A program made the position numbers and the translations under genes. 64,000 nucleotides of DNA from contig NZ_JAMBPQ010000006.1 of the NCBI RefSeq assembly GCF_024206495.1, positions 248,001-312,000 on the forward strand, read 5' to 3'. The notes beneath the pieces are model-generated. The model was given only the letters and a program-made list of their open reading frames with translations, searched no databases and had not been told where the DNA came from. The DNA comes from Paraburkholderia sp. CNPSo 3272 (GTDB lineage Bacteria; Pseudomonadota; Gammaproteobacteria; Burkholderiales; Burkholderiaceae). Of the stretch, positions 16,429 through 24,426 are shown in pieces (the first letter of the stretch is position 1; every line of letters begins with the position of its first letter).

Positions 16429-17763
16429 ATGTCAAACGAACTTCGTCCCACCCCGCTTTCGCGCCGGCGTTTCATCGGCGCCGCTGCCGTCACGCTTGCC
16501 GGCGCCGCAATGAGCCGTTTCGCCTTCGCTGAATCGAAGCCGTCGGCCGGCGGACTCACGCAGATTGCCGCCGGCGATCCGTCTTCGATTCGTCCGCTGC
16601 GCGTGCATGTGCCGGAAGCGGCGCTGACCGATCTGCGGCGCCGTATCGTCGCGACGCAATGGCCCGAGCGCGAAACGGTCGACGACGCCTCGCAAGGCGT
16701 GCAACTCGCGACCATGCAACGGCTCGCCAGCTACTGGGCCAACGACTACGACTGGCGCAAGGTGGAGGCGAGGCTCAACTCGCTGCCGCAATACGTCACG
16801 GAAATCGACGGGCTCGATATTCACTTCATCCACGTGCGCTCGAAGCACGAGAACGCGCTGCCGATCATCGTCACGCACGGCTGGCCCGGCTCGATCATCG
16901 AGCAGCTGAAGATCATCGAACCGCTGACCAACCCGACCGCTCATGGCGGGAGCGCATCCGATGCATTCCACGTCGTCATTCCCTCGCTGCCGGGCTACGG
17001 TTTCTCAGGCAAGCCGACGAAGACCGGTTGGGACCCCCAGCGTGTCGCTCGCGCCTGGGTCGTGCTGATGGACCGGCTCGGCTACAAGCGCTACGCCGCG
17101 CAAGGGGGCGACTGGGGCAATGCCGTGACGGAGCAGTTGGCTCTCCTCAAACCGGCAGGGCTCGTGGGCATTCACACCAACATGCCAGCGACCGTGCCCG
17201 ACGCTGTCGCCAAATCGCTCAAGGACGGCACGCCGCCCCCGGCCGGGCTTTCGCCGGAAGAGCAGCACGCGTACGACCAGCTCGATTACTTTTACAAGCA
17301 TGGTCTGGGCTACGCCCTCGAAATGGCGAACCGCCCGCAGACGCTCTACGCCATCCAGGATTCGCCGGTCGGCCTCGCCGCATGGATGCTCGACCACGAC
17401 GCGAGCGGGCAGGCGATGATCGCGCGCGTGTTCGCAGGCCAGCCCGAAGGCCTGACGAAAGATGACGTGCTCGACAATGTGACGCTCTATTGGCTGACGA
17501 AGACGGCGGTCTCCTCTGCGCGTCTGTATTGGGAAAACAAGCTCAACTTTTTCGAGCCCAAACATGTGGAGCTGCCGGTCGGCGTGAGTGTCTTCCCGGA
17601 TGAAATTTACGCCGCGCCAAAGAGCTGGACGGAGCGCGCCTACCCCAGGCTGGTTCACTACAATCGCCTTCCGAAAGGCGGCCATTTCGCAGCATGGGAG
17701 CAGCCTGCTGCGTTCACGGATGAAGTTCGCGCGACCTTCAGGACGCTGCGTCAGCCGGCCTGA
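16429..17763 (+). CDS. Tat-exported epoxide hydrolase
   Basis: This 444-residue alpha/beta-hydrolase has a twin-arginine signal, LSRRRFIGAAAVTLAGAA, near residues 10-27 and then an EHN-type N-terminal domain (SIRPLRVHVPEAALTDLRRR). The core has the oxyanion HGWPGS motif, the nucleophile Asp in QGGDWGNAV, and the catalytic His in GGHFAAWEQP near the C-terminus. It should open epoxides to diols, probably in the periplasm. AGGA six bases upstream supports the ATG at 16429. It follows ohrR on the same strand after 145 bases and may have its own promoter. The substrate is unknown. Confidence 0.92.
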   Translation: MSNELRPTPLSRRRFIGAAAVTLAGAAMSRFAFAESKPSAGGLTQIAAGDPSSIRPLRVHVPEAALTDLRRRIVATQWPERETVDDASQGVQLATMQRLASYWANDYDWRKVEARLNSLPQYVTEIDGLDIHFIHVRSKHENALPIIVTHGWPGSIIEQLKIIEPLTNPTAHGGSASDAFHVVIPSLPGYGFSGKPTKTGWDPQRVARAWVVLMDRLGYKRYAAQGGDWGNAVTEQLALLKPAGLVGIHTNMPATVPDAVAKSLKDGTPPPAGLSPEEQHAYDQLDYFYKHGLGYALEMANRPQTLYAIQDSPVGLAAWMLDHDASGQAMIARVFAGQPEGLTKDDVLDNVTLYWLTKTAVSSARLYWENKLNFFEPKHVELPVGVSVFPDEIYAAPKSWTERAYPRLVHYNRLPKGGHFAAWEQPAAFTDEVRATFRTLRQPA

Positions 17764-18086
17764 CGAAATGCTGCATACATGAGCTTTCGGGTGTCCGACG
17801 ATCTTATCAAGGACTCCGAAGGCTCACATACCGCCGCCACCTGCATCGACCCCGAGCGCCGTCTGATGGCTTGACACAACGGGCGCACCCATTCCCAAAT
17901 ACTGCACTGCGCGGTTACCCGCATCGCTCAAGCGGAAAAAACGGCGCTTATTTCGACGCTTTTCCACGAATAGAAATGCGCGCACTTCGCGGACAATGCC
18001 GGTCATAGCCCAATTTGCGGCTATTTCAACCATGCGCCCGCTGGCGCAAGCCAAACTTCGATGTCAAAAAAAGAAAGGTGATTGTT
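17764..18086. other. Gene-free spacer (323 bases)
   Basis: I see no supported gene here. A consensus TTGACA occurs at 17871-17876, but no -10 lies at the right distance. An A/T-rich section with short inverted GCG/CGC arms lies around 17932-17962. The promoter of the kinase-like gene downstream is probably within this stretch. Confidence 0.45.
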
Positions 18087-19322
18087 GTGTTTGCCCGGAT
18101 ATTCCTGCTGTGGATGGCGTCCCTGATGCTGGTGCAAGTCGGTTTTCGATATCTCGATGCGGATTCGCCGCTCGATTTTGGCGACGCGGCATTCGAACCG
18201 GCTTTCGCGCCGCAGGCCGCCCAGCAGCAGGACGCCGAACTGGAACTGGCCGCGCAAAGTGCGAGCGTCCGCGGGATCGCCCCGCTGGTGTCGATCAAAC
18301 CGGACATCGTCAATCTCGGCGCCGAGGTAACGCCTCATCTGCGCGATGCCATCTGGGCGCCGCATGCGGGGACGGGCTCGAACGCCGCCTATCTGCGCGA
18401 AGCCTGTTCGTCGGGGTTCACGCGCCTGAAGATGGCCGCCCGCTGGTTCGATGCGCGGTTCGCGGCGCTCATGCTGGCGCTCTGCGTTCTGCTGTTCGCG
18501 CTGCGCGCCTGGTGGCTACGGACGGTGCGCCACGATCTGCTCGCCATGATCGCCACCCTGCGCGTCGCGACCAGCGGCACCGGCCCGACACCCGCGCTCG
18601 CGCTCGTGGACTGCCCGCGCAAGCTGCGTGGCCTCGCCCGCGCGATCGGCGACATGTTGTGCCGCCGCAGCGGCGCGGTCGAAGACCAGTCGGCTACCTT
18701 CGCCGCTTTCCTGCGGCAGACCGAATCCCGGGTGGCGCGATTGCGCGCCTACGCCATGAACGTCACGCGCTGGAACTTGCGCGTGGCCCTCGTCGAGGAC
18801 ATCGATCTCTTCCAGGACCTCGCGCGCCAGTTCGTCGACACGGCCGGCCAGGGCGGCGTGAATCATGCGCCCGTGAACGTGGACGCGTATCTGAAAGACC
18901 GCTTCGTCTACGGCGCGAACGCGGACGCGAGCATCGTGCTGCGACTGGAAGCCGGCGAGGCGTTTGCGCTGCCGCGCTCCGCGCTCGTGCGGCTCGTCGA
19001 CAATCTCGTGGGCAACGCGCACGCGCACGGCAAGCCGCCCATCGAAATCTGCACGGCGCGCGGGCCGCGCTCGTGGACCTTGAGCGTGCGGGACCACGGC
19101 GAAGGCGTAGCGGCGAATCTGCCCCAGGGCGGCGCGCCGGCGTCGCCGTTGCGCCCCTCGCGCGCGGCGAGCCTTCGGCTCGATACACATTGGGGCATGG
19201 GCCTGTCGATCGTCCGGCGCCTCGCGCGCCTGTGCAACGCGAAGCTCAAGATCGGCAATCATCCCGAGGGCGGCCTCTGGGTGCGCGTGATCGTGCCCAT
19301 GGACAAGGCGCGGCACGCCTGA
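18087..19322 (+). CDS. Histidine-kinase-like membrane protein lacking a recognisable phosphoacceptor histidine
   Basis: The 411-residue protein has an N-terminal transmembrane helix, a periplasmic segment of about 110 residues, and a second helix with FAALMLALCVLLFALRAWWL near 128-150. The cytoplasmic region is EnvZ/CpxA-like. The ATPase domain is recognisable: N-box LVDNLVGNAHAHG, G1 VRDHGEGV and G2 HWGMGLSIV. At the place where SHDLRTPL is expected the sequence reads FLRQTESRVARLR, with no His, although the second helix of the dimerisation domain (DIDLFQDLARQF) is kept. I chose the GTG at 18087 because AAAGG lies eight bases upstream and the first helix then starts the protein. No response regulator is adjacent. 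It could be a pseudokinase, a phosphatase or a very divergent kinase. Confidence 0.75.
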   Translation: MFARIFLLWMASLMLVQVGFRYLDADSPLDFGDAAFEPAFAPQAAQQQDAELELAAQSASVRGIAPLVSIKPDIVNLGAEVTPHLRDAIWAPHAGTGSNAAYLREACSSGFTRLKMAARWFDARFAALMLALCVLLFALRAWWLRTVRHDLLAMIATLRVATSGTGPTPALALVDCPRKLRGLARAIGDMLCRRSGAVEDQSATFAAFLRQTESRVARLRAYAMNVTRWNLRVALVEDIDLFQDLARQFVDTAGQGGVNHAPVNVDAYLKDRFVYGANADASIVLRLEAGEAFALPRSALVRLVDNLVGNAHAHGKPPIEICTARGPRSWTLSVRDHGEGVAANLPQGGAPASPLRPSRAASLRLDTHWGMGLSIVRRLARLCNAKLKIGNHPEGGLWVRVIVPMDKARHA

Positions 19323-19337
19323 CGCGACACGCTCTCC

Positions 19338-20456
19338 TCAAGCCCCGAGCAGCACGCCGCTGCGTATCGGCCGCGTGCCCGTCACGCGGCCGAGCGGCGC
19401 GCCGGCCGTGACGAAGCGAATCGCCCTGCGCATATAGAAAACGCCTTCCGCGGTGCTCTTCACCGTCGTCGTTGCCCCCGTCATCGGATCGACGATATCG
19501 AAGAGCGGGTCGTTTTCGCGGATCCAGTCGCCGATTTTCGCGCGGTGCACGAGAATGCCGCTGCACGGCGCATAGAATTGCGCGCTGCCGGCCAGCGGCG
19601 TGGCCGGCATCAGCAGCTCCGGCAGCGGCTTGACGTCGCCGCCGGTGAGCGCACCCCGCCAGCGCAGATAATCGATCAGCGCGTCGGCGTCCTGCTGCGC
19701 GGTTTCCCACGACACGTCGCGCTGGCCGCGGCACTCGATCGTCACCGCTGTGGGTCCGGCGGGCACGGGCTGCGCGGCCGGCATGTGTTGCCGCAGTTGC
19801 CACCACAGCAGGCTATGCGCCTCGTCGAACGCCTGCGCGCCCGAGTCGGTGGCGAGCAGTTGCGCGCGCGAGCCGAGGTAGCGGGCGAGCGGCTCGACAT
19901 CGGGCCAGCCGGCCTCGCTCGTGTACACGTGCATGACCGCCTCGAGCGAGCAATGCAGATCGATGATGAGATCGGCGTCGTGCGAGAGCCGCAGCAGCGC
20001 CAACTGGAGCGAATCGAATTCCGTGAGCGGCTCTTGCGCGTCCAGTGCTTCGCGCATTAGTTGCCGGATCAGCTCGCGGTTGCGGTCGATGTCCGCGCCG
20101 AGCGTCTCCTTCGCGCGCGCGAGCAGCTTCGGAAACGCGTGGAAGTGGCGGTTGAAGTTCCTGCCGCTCGCAAGATCGAACCGGCCGATGAACTGGCCGA
20201 GCACGTGCTGGTTCAGGCCCACGGGATTGGCGAGCGGCACGAGCACCACCTGCGCGGCGAGCGCGCCTTGCGCCTCGAGTTCCGCCAGTTGCGTGCGCAA
20301 CAGCACGGCCGTCAGCATGGCGGGCGTTTCGTCGGCGTGCAGCGACGCCTGGATATAGACCTTCCGGGGCGCGTCGGCGGGGCCGAAATGGAAGCTGGTC
20401 AGTTCGCGGTGCGTGCCCGGCGTGGCGCTCAGGAGCGGAATCGTTTGCTGGTTCAT
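19338..20456 (-). CDS. Succinylglutamate desuccinylase/aspartoacylase-family metallohydrolase
   Basis: The 372-residue protein belongs to the M14-like AstE/ASPA family. It has the zinc-binding HADET motif near residues 40-44, a NRHF segment near 101 and DLHCSLEAVMHVY near 167, which provides the third zinc ligand. The C-terminal beta-sheet domain contains YAPCSGILVHRAKIGD, a biotinyl-like fold often seen in this family. It probably hydrolyses an N-acyl amino acid or a related amide in the cytoplasm. It lies 58 bases downstream of an amino-acid-type binding-protein gene on the same strand, which suggests that its substrate is imported. It is unlikely to be AstE itself, since no ast genes are nearby. 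I see no strong ribosome binding site. Confidence 0.85.
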   Translation of the reverse strand: MNQQTIPLLSATPGTHRELTSFHFGPADAPRKVYIQASLHADETPAMLTAVLLRTQLAELEAQGALAAQVVLVPLANPVGLNQHVLGQFIGRFDLASGRNFNRHFHAFPKLLARAKETLGADIDRNRELIRQLMREALDAQEPLTEFDSLQLALLRLSHDADLIIDLHCSLEAVMHVYTSEAGWPDVEPLARYLGSRAQLLATDSGAQAFDEAHSLLWWQLRQHMPAAQPVPAGPTAVTIECRGQRDVSWETAQQDADALIDYLRWRGALTGGDVKPLPELLMPATPLAGSAQFYAPCSGILVHRAKIGDWIRENDPLFDIVDPMTGATTTVKSTAEGVFYMRRAIRFVTAGAPLGRVTGTRPIRSGVLLGA

Positions 20457-20514
20457 GAAGTCAATGCGGTTTCAAAAATGTGTGCAGCGGCTCAGTTGCC
20501 GCTCAGTTTCCCGC

Positions 20515-21285
20515 TCAGTTTCCGTACGGATCGAAGTCGAAATAGCGACGCGCGATCTGCGCGTAGGTGCCGTCCTTGAGCATGGACGCGATCGCGTCGT
20601 TCATCTGCGCCTGCAGCGCGGTCTCGTCCTTTCGCATGCCGATGCCCGTGCCGCGGTCGCCCATCGAAATCGGGCCGCCGGCAAACGTGAAGCCGTTGCC
20701 TTGCGGCGTGCGCAGGAAGCCATAGTCGGCTTCGACGTAGCCCAATAGCGCGGCGTCGAGCCGCCCGTTGACGAGGTCGGCGAATACTTCGTCCTGGCTC
20801 TTGTAGGTGACGACGTGCACGCCCGCCGGCGCCCAGTTCGCGAGCGCATAAGTCTCGAACTGCGTGCCCGCCTGCACGCCGACCGACTTGCCGGCCAGCG
20901 ACTGCGCGGTAGCGCCGAACGGGGCGCCCTTGCGCGCGACGAGCCGCGACTTGAACTGGAACAGCTTCGACGTGAAGAGAATCTGCTGCTCGCGCTTCGC
21001 GGTGATCGCCATCGACGACATGATGGCGTCGATCTTGCGCGCCTGCAGCGCCGGGATCATGCCCGAGAACTCCAGCTCGACCCACTGGCAATGCGCGTGA
21101 ATACGGCGGCAGATCTCGTTGCCGAGATCGACGTCGAAGCCTTTGAGCGAGCCATCCGGCGCCTTTGCGTCCATGGGCGGATAGGTCGGATCGATGCCGA
21201 GGCGCACGGTGTCGCCCTCGCGCGCAAAGGCGCTGCTGCTCAGGGCCAGCGCGAGGGAAAGAAGGATTGACGGGATTATTTTCAT
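20515..21285 (-). CDS. Amino-acid ABC transporter periplasmic binding protein (family 3)
   Basis: The product (256 residues) has a Sec signal peptide (MKIIPSILLSLALALSSSAFA) and the family-3 solute-binding fold. Characteristic segments are RLGIDPTYPPMDAKAPDG, GFDVDLGNEIC, IMSSMAITAKRE and GTGIGMRKDE, as in the lysine/arginine/ornithine- and histidine-binding proteins. It captures a polar or basic amino acid in the periplasm. No permease or ATPase gene is near, so it must work with components encoded elsewhere. It forms a likely operon with the desuccinylase-type gene downstream and is divergent from a LysR regulator gene, which may control it. Confidence 0.9.
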   Translation of the reverse strand: MKIIPSILLSLALALSSSAFAREGDTVRLGIDPTYPPMDAKAPDGSLKGFDVDLGNEICRRIHAHCQWVELEFSGMIPALQARKIDAIMSSMAITAKREQQILFTSKLFQFKSRLVARKGAPFGATAQSLAGKSVGVQAGTQFETYALANWAPAGVHVVTYKSQDEVFADLVNGRLDAALLGYVEADYGFLRTPQGNGFTFAGGPISMGDRGTGIGMRKDETALQAQMNDAIASMLKDGTYAQIARRYFDFDPYGN

Positions 21286-21407
21286 GATGAACGGCGAGTG
21301 AAAGTGGGGGTCTCCTGCCCGTCCGATGGTAGGACGACGCTGCGTTCGGGAAAAGCTCGAATTCGACTATCATGATCACTAATACCGATCGCAGCCAGTC
21401 GTCGCCC

Positions 21408-22331
21408 ATGAGTCTCACGCTTTCCCAGTTGCGCGTCTTCGTCGCCGTTGCCCAGCGCGGCAGTGTGCGGGCGGCTTCGCGTGCGCTCGGCGTGGCGCAA
21501 AGCGGCGTGACGCAGCAGTTGCAGAATCTCGAAGTCGAACTGGGCGGCCCGCTGCTCACACGCACGAATCGCGGCGTGACGCTCACGGTGCTCGGGCAGC
21601 GCCTGCTGGTGCGAGCGGCCTCGATTCTCGGCGAGTGCGAGCGCGCGAGCGAAGACGCGCAGCAACTGCGCGGCGACTACGCGGGCGAAGTGGCGTTCGG
21701 CCTGACGACCGATCCGCTGATGGACGCGCTCGTGCCCGTGCTCGGGCAGTACAGCACGCGGTTTCCGCGCGTCGCGCTGCGTCTGCGCACGGGCACGTCG
21801 CGCATGATGATTTCGTGGATACGCGAAGGCACGCTCGATTTCGCGCTCGCACTCGTTTCCGACCAGACCGATACGACCGATCTTTCGGTGACGGAGCTTT
21901 ACCCGTCGGATCCGGTCGTCGTCTGCCGCCGCGACCATCCGAAGGCAGGAGCGCGCACGCTGCGCTCGCTCACCCACTGCGACTGGCTCGCAACTCGCTC
22001 GCCCACTATTGCCGACGCCTTCGCTTCGAGCCGGCTCACGACGTTCTTCACCGACCACGGCCTGCCGCCGCCGCGCATCGTCGCGACGGTGGAGGGGCTC
22101 TTCGAAACGCTGCATTGGGTCAGCGAAACGGATTGCCTCGCGCTGGAGTCGTCGGTGGTCGCCACGCGCGGCCCGTTTGCCGAACGGCTCGCGCGCATCA
22201 AGATCGCCGAGCGGCCCGCGGCGCAGCAGGTCTGTTTGCTGCAGCGTGCGGCCGTGCCGCTCACGCCTGCCGCACAGGAACTCGCGACGATGCTCGCTTC
22301 GTATGCGCGGGCGGCCCGTGCGCCGCGTTGA
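21408..22331 (+). CDS. LysR-family transcriptional regulator
   Basis: The 307-residue protein has the LysR N-terminal HTH (LTLSQLRVFVAVAQRGSVRAASRALGVAQSGVTQQLQ, by motif) and a substrate-binding co-inducer domain. I chose ATG 21408 because it begins just before the HTH. An ATG at 21372 would add twelve residues, and neither start has a clear ribosome binding site. It is divergent from the amino-acid binding protein/desuccinylase operon and probably regulates it. A co-inducer cannot be named. Confidence 0.9.
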   Translation: MSLTLSQLRVFVAVAQRGSVRAASRALGVAQSGVTQQLQNLEVELGGPLLTRTNRGVTLTVLGQRLLVRAASILGECERASEDAQQLRGDYAGEVAFGLTTDPLMDALVPVLGQYSTRFPRVALRLRTGTSRMMISWIREGTLDFALALVSDQTDTTDLSVTELYPSDPVVVCRRDHPKAGARTLRSLTHCDWLATRSPTIADAFASSRLTTFFTDHGLPPPRIVATVEGLFETLHWVSETDCLALESSVVATRGPFAERLARIKIAERPAAQQVCLLQRAAVPLTPAAQELATMLASYARAARAPR

Positions 22332-22339
22332 GGCAATCG

Positions 22340-23242
22340 TTACGCGCCTTGTCCTTGGATATAAGCACTAAGCCCCGACGCCAGCGCCGCAAAAGTTACG
22401 GTGCAACGCGCGCTCGTGCGCAGATCCTCATGCATGGCGACCCACGTATCCAGACTCAGCGAGAACTCGTCGCGCAGAACGCGAACCAGCTTCGGGTCTC
22501 TTGCCGCCAACGGCGACTGGCACCCGCCGATGCCGAATCCAGCGCGTATCGCGGCCAACTGGGCAAGGTCGCTGTCGGCGCGAAATGCAAAGTTATGACG
22601 GCCGTACGCTGCGAACCTGGGCTGAACCGAACGAATGAACGCGTTCTCATGATCGAAACCGATGATCGAATGGCGCGTCAGCTCTTTCATCGACTTCGGC
22701 ACGCCATGAAGCGCCAGATATCGTTCGTGGGCATGCAGCCCGACGTCGATCGCGCCAACACGTTTGGCGATCAGCGCCTCCTGCACTGGCCGGAACATGC
22801 GTATCGCAATGTCCGCTTCACGACGCAGCAGGTCGTCCGCCCTGTTTGACAGCACGAGTTCGATCCTCAGCTCCGGATATTCGTGGCGCAGCGCCGCCAG
22901 GATCGGCGGCAAGACCTCCACGCCAATGACTTCGCTTGCCGACAACCTTACCGTCCCGCGCACGCCCGAGCCGTGACTGCTCGCCGCTCGGCGCAAGGCT
23001 GCCGTGGTCATCGCAAGGCCGACGGCGTACGGCCGCAGTTCGTTCGCCGCCTCGGTTGGCGAGAACCCATCGGACGAACGCGTAAATAGCGTGAGGCCCA
23101 GCGCCGCCTCCAGACTTTCGACGTGGCGCCCAACGGTCGGCTGCGTGATGCCCAGTGCGCGGGCGGCCGCCGAGAGCGAGCCGCTTTCCAGGACCTGCAG
23201 AAAGCTCCGGTACCACTCCCAGTTCGGTTCCTTGTCGGCCAT
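22340..23242 (-). CDS. LysR-family transcriptional regulator
   Basis: The 300-residue protein has an N-terminal LysR HTH (SFLQVLESGSLSAAARALGI followed by TQPTVGRHVESLE) and the two-subdomain effector-binding part. I chose the ATG at 23242 because GGGGA lies six bases upstream on the minus strand. A longer in-frame start at 23278 has no such support. It is divergent from an NAD-dependent epimerase/dehydratase-type gene with 130 bases between, the usual arrangement for a LysR regulator and its target. It converges with the LysR gene on its other side, nine bases apart. Confidence 0.92.
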   Translation of the reverse strand: MADKEPNWEWYRSFLQVLESGSLSAAARALGITQPTVGRHVESLEAALGLTLFTRSSDGFSPTEAANELRPYAVGLAMTTAALRRAASSHGSGVRGTVRLSASEVIGVEVLPPILAALRHEYPELRIELVLSNRADDLLRREADIAIRMFRPVQEALIAKRVGAIDVGLHAHERYLALHGVPKSMKELTRHSIIGFDHENAFIRSVQPRFAAYGRHNFAFRADSDLAQLAAIRAGFGIGGCQSPLAARDPKLVRVLRDEFSLSLDTWVAMHEDLRTSARCTVTFAALASGLSAYIQGQGA

Positions 23243-23372
23243 ACTTCGTCCCCAATTCAGATCGCAGGCTATGCACAAATGTATAGCTTATGGTCTATTT
23301 TCGCCAATTTTCTATTGACGGCAAGCGGCGCAGAATGCTCCTCATCACAGCTCACCCGCAAGGAGAACCCGC

Positions 23373-24380
23373 ATGAACGCCACCCCCATCAATCGACCGA
23401 ACCGCGCACTCGTACTCGGCGCCAGCGGCGGAATCGGCAGCGAAGTCGCGCGCCAGTTGCTCGACGCCGGCTGGCAAGTCCGCGCGCTGCGGCGCGGCGG
23501 TGCGCCGGGCGCGGCTGCCGCCGGCGCCATCGACTGGGTCGACGGCGACGCGCTCTCGCGCGAAGCGGTGGTACGCGCAGCGCAAGGTTGCGCGGTGATC
23601 GTGCACGCCGTGAACCCGCCCGGCTACCGGCGCTGGGCGCAGGTCGTGCTGCCGATGATCGACAACACACTCGCCGCTGCGGCCGCCGTGGGCGCGACCG
23701 TCGTGCTGCCGGGCACCGTCTACAACTTCGGGCCCGACACCTTCCCGGTGCTGCGTGAAGATTCGCCCCAGCAGCCGCTCACCCGCAAGGGCGCGATTCG
23801 CGTGGAACTCGAGCGGCGCATGCGGGCCGCGAGCGAGCATGGCGTGCGCTCGATCGTCGTGCGCGCGGGCGACTTTTTCGGGCCGCACGTGGGCAATAGC
23901 TGGTTTGCGCAAGGACTCGTGAAGCGCGACGAGCCGGTGCAGATCGTGCGCCAGCCGGGTACGCGCGGGGTGGGCCACGCGTGGTCTTACGTGCCCGACG
24001 TCGCGCGTACGATGCTCGAACTGATCGAGCGGCGCGATACGCTGCCCGCGTTCGCGGTGTTCCACATGGCCGGCCACTGGGATGCCGATGGCTCGCAGTT
24101 CGTCGAAGCGATTTGCCGCGTCGCCCGGCGCCACGGTCTGAAGCCGCAAAGCAAGCCCTTCGCCTGGGCCTTCGTGCGCGCCATCTCGCCCTTCGTGACG
24201 ACGCTGCGCGAGTTGATGGAGATGCGCTATTTGTGGAGCGAGCCGTTGCAGCTCGACAATGCCCGCCTCGTCCGCGAACTCGGGCGCGAGCCGCATACGC
24301 CGCTCGACGAAGCCGTCGAGGCGACGCTCATGGGCCTGAACTGCCTCGGCGCCGAAGAGCGGGCGCCAAAGGCAGCTTGA
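23373..24380 (+). CDS. NAD(P)-dependent epimerase/dehydratase-family (extended SDR) protein
   Basis: The 335-residue protein starts with a Rossmann nucleotide-binding motif, LVLGASGGIGSEVARQLL (GxxGxxG), and has VIVHAVNPPGY and TVVLPGTVYNFGPDT strands typical of atypical or extended short-chain dehydrogenases. The catalytic YxxxK motif is not in its usual form, so it may be an NmrA-like sensor or an atypical SDR. AAGGAG lies nine bases before the ATG. The LysR regulator is divergent. No pathway can be named from context. Confidence 0.85.
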   Translation: MNATPINRPNRALVLGASGGIGSEVARQLLDAGWQVRALRRGGAPGAAAAGAIDWVDGDALSREAVVRAAQGCAVIVHAVNPPGYRRWAQVVLPMIDNTLAAAAAVGATVVLPGTVYNFGPDTFPVLREDSPQQPLTRKGAIRVELERRMRAASEHGVRSIVVRAGDFFGPHVGNSWFAQGLVKRDEPVQIVRQPGTRGVGHAWSYVPDVARTMLELIERRDTLPAFAVFHMAGHWDADGSQFVEAICRVARRHGLKPQSKPFAWAFVRAISPFVTTLRELMEMRYLWSEPLQLDNARLVRELGREPHTPLDEAVEATLMGLNCLGAEERAPKAA

Positions 24381-24426
24381 TGGTTACGCCTTCAGACGCC
24401 ATGCAATTTAATATGGATTCCGAAAG

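Noticed and set aside
17871..17876. Promoter for the kinase-like gene based on a consensus TTGACA
   Set aside because: No acceptable -10 lies 16-18 bases downstream, so only the hexamer itself is visible.
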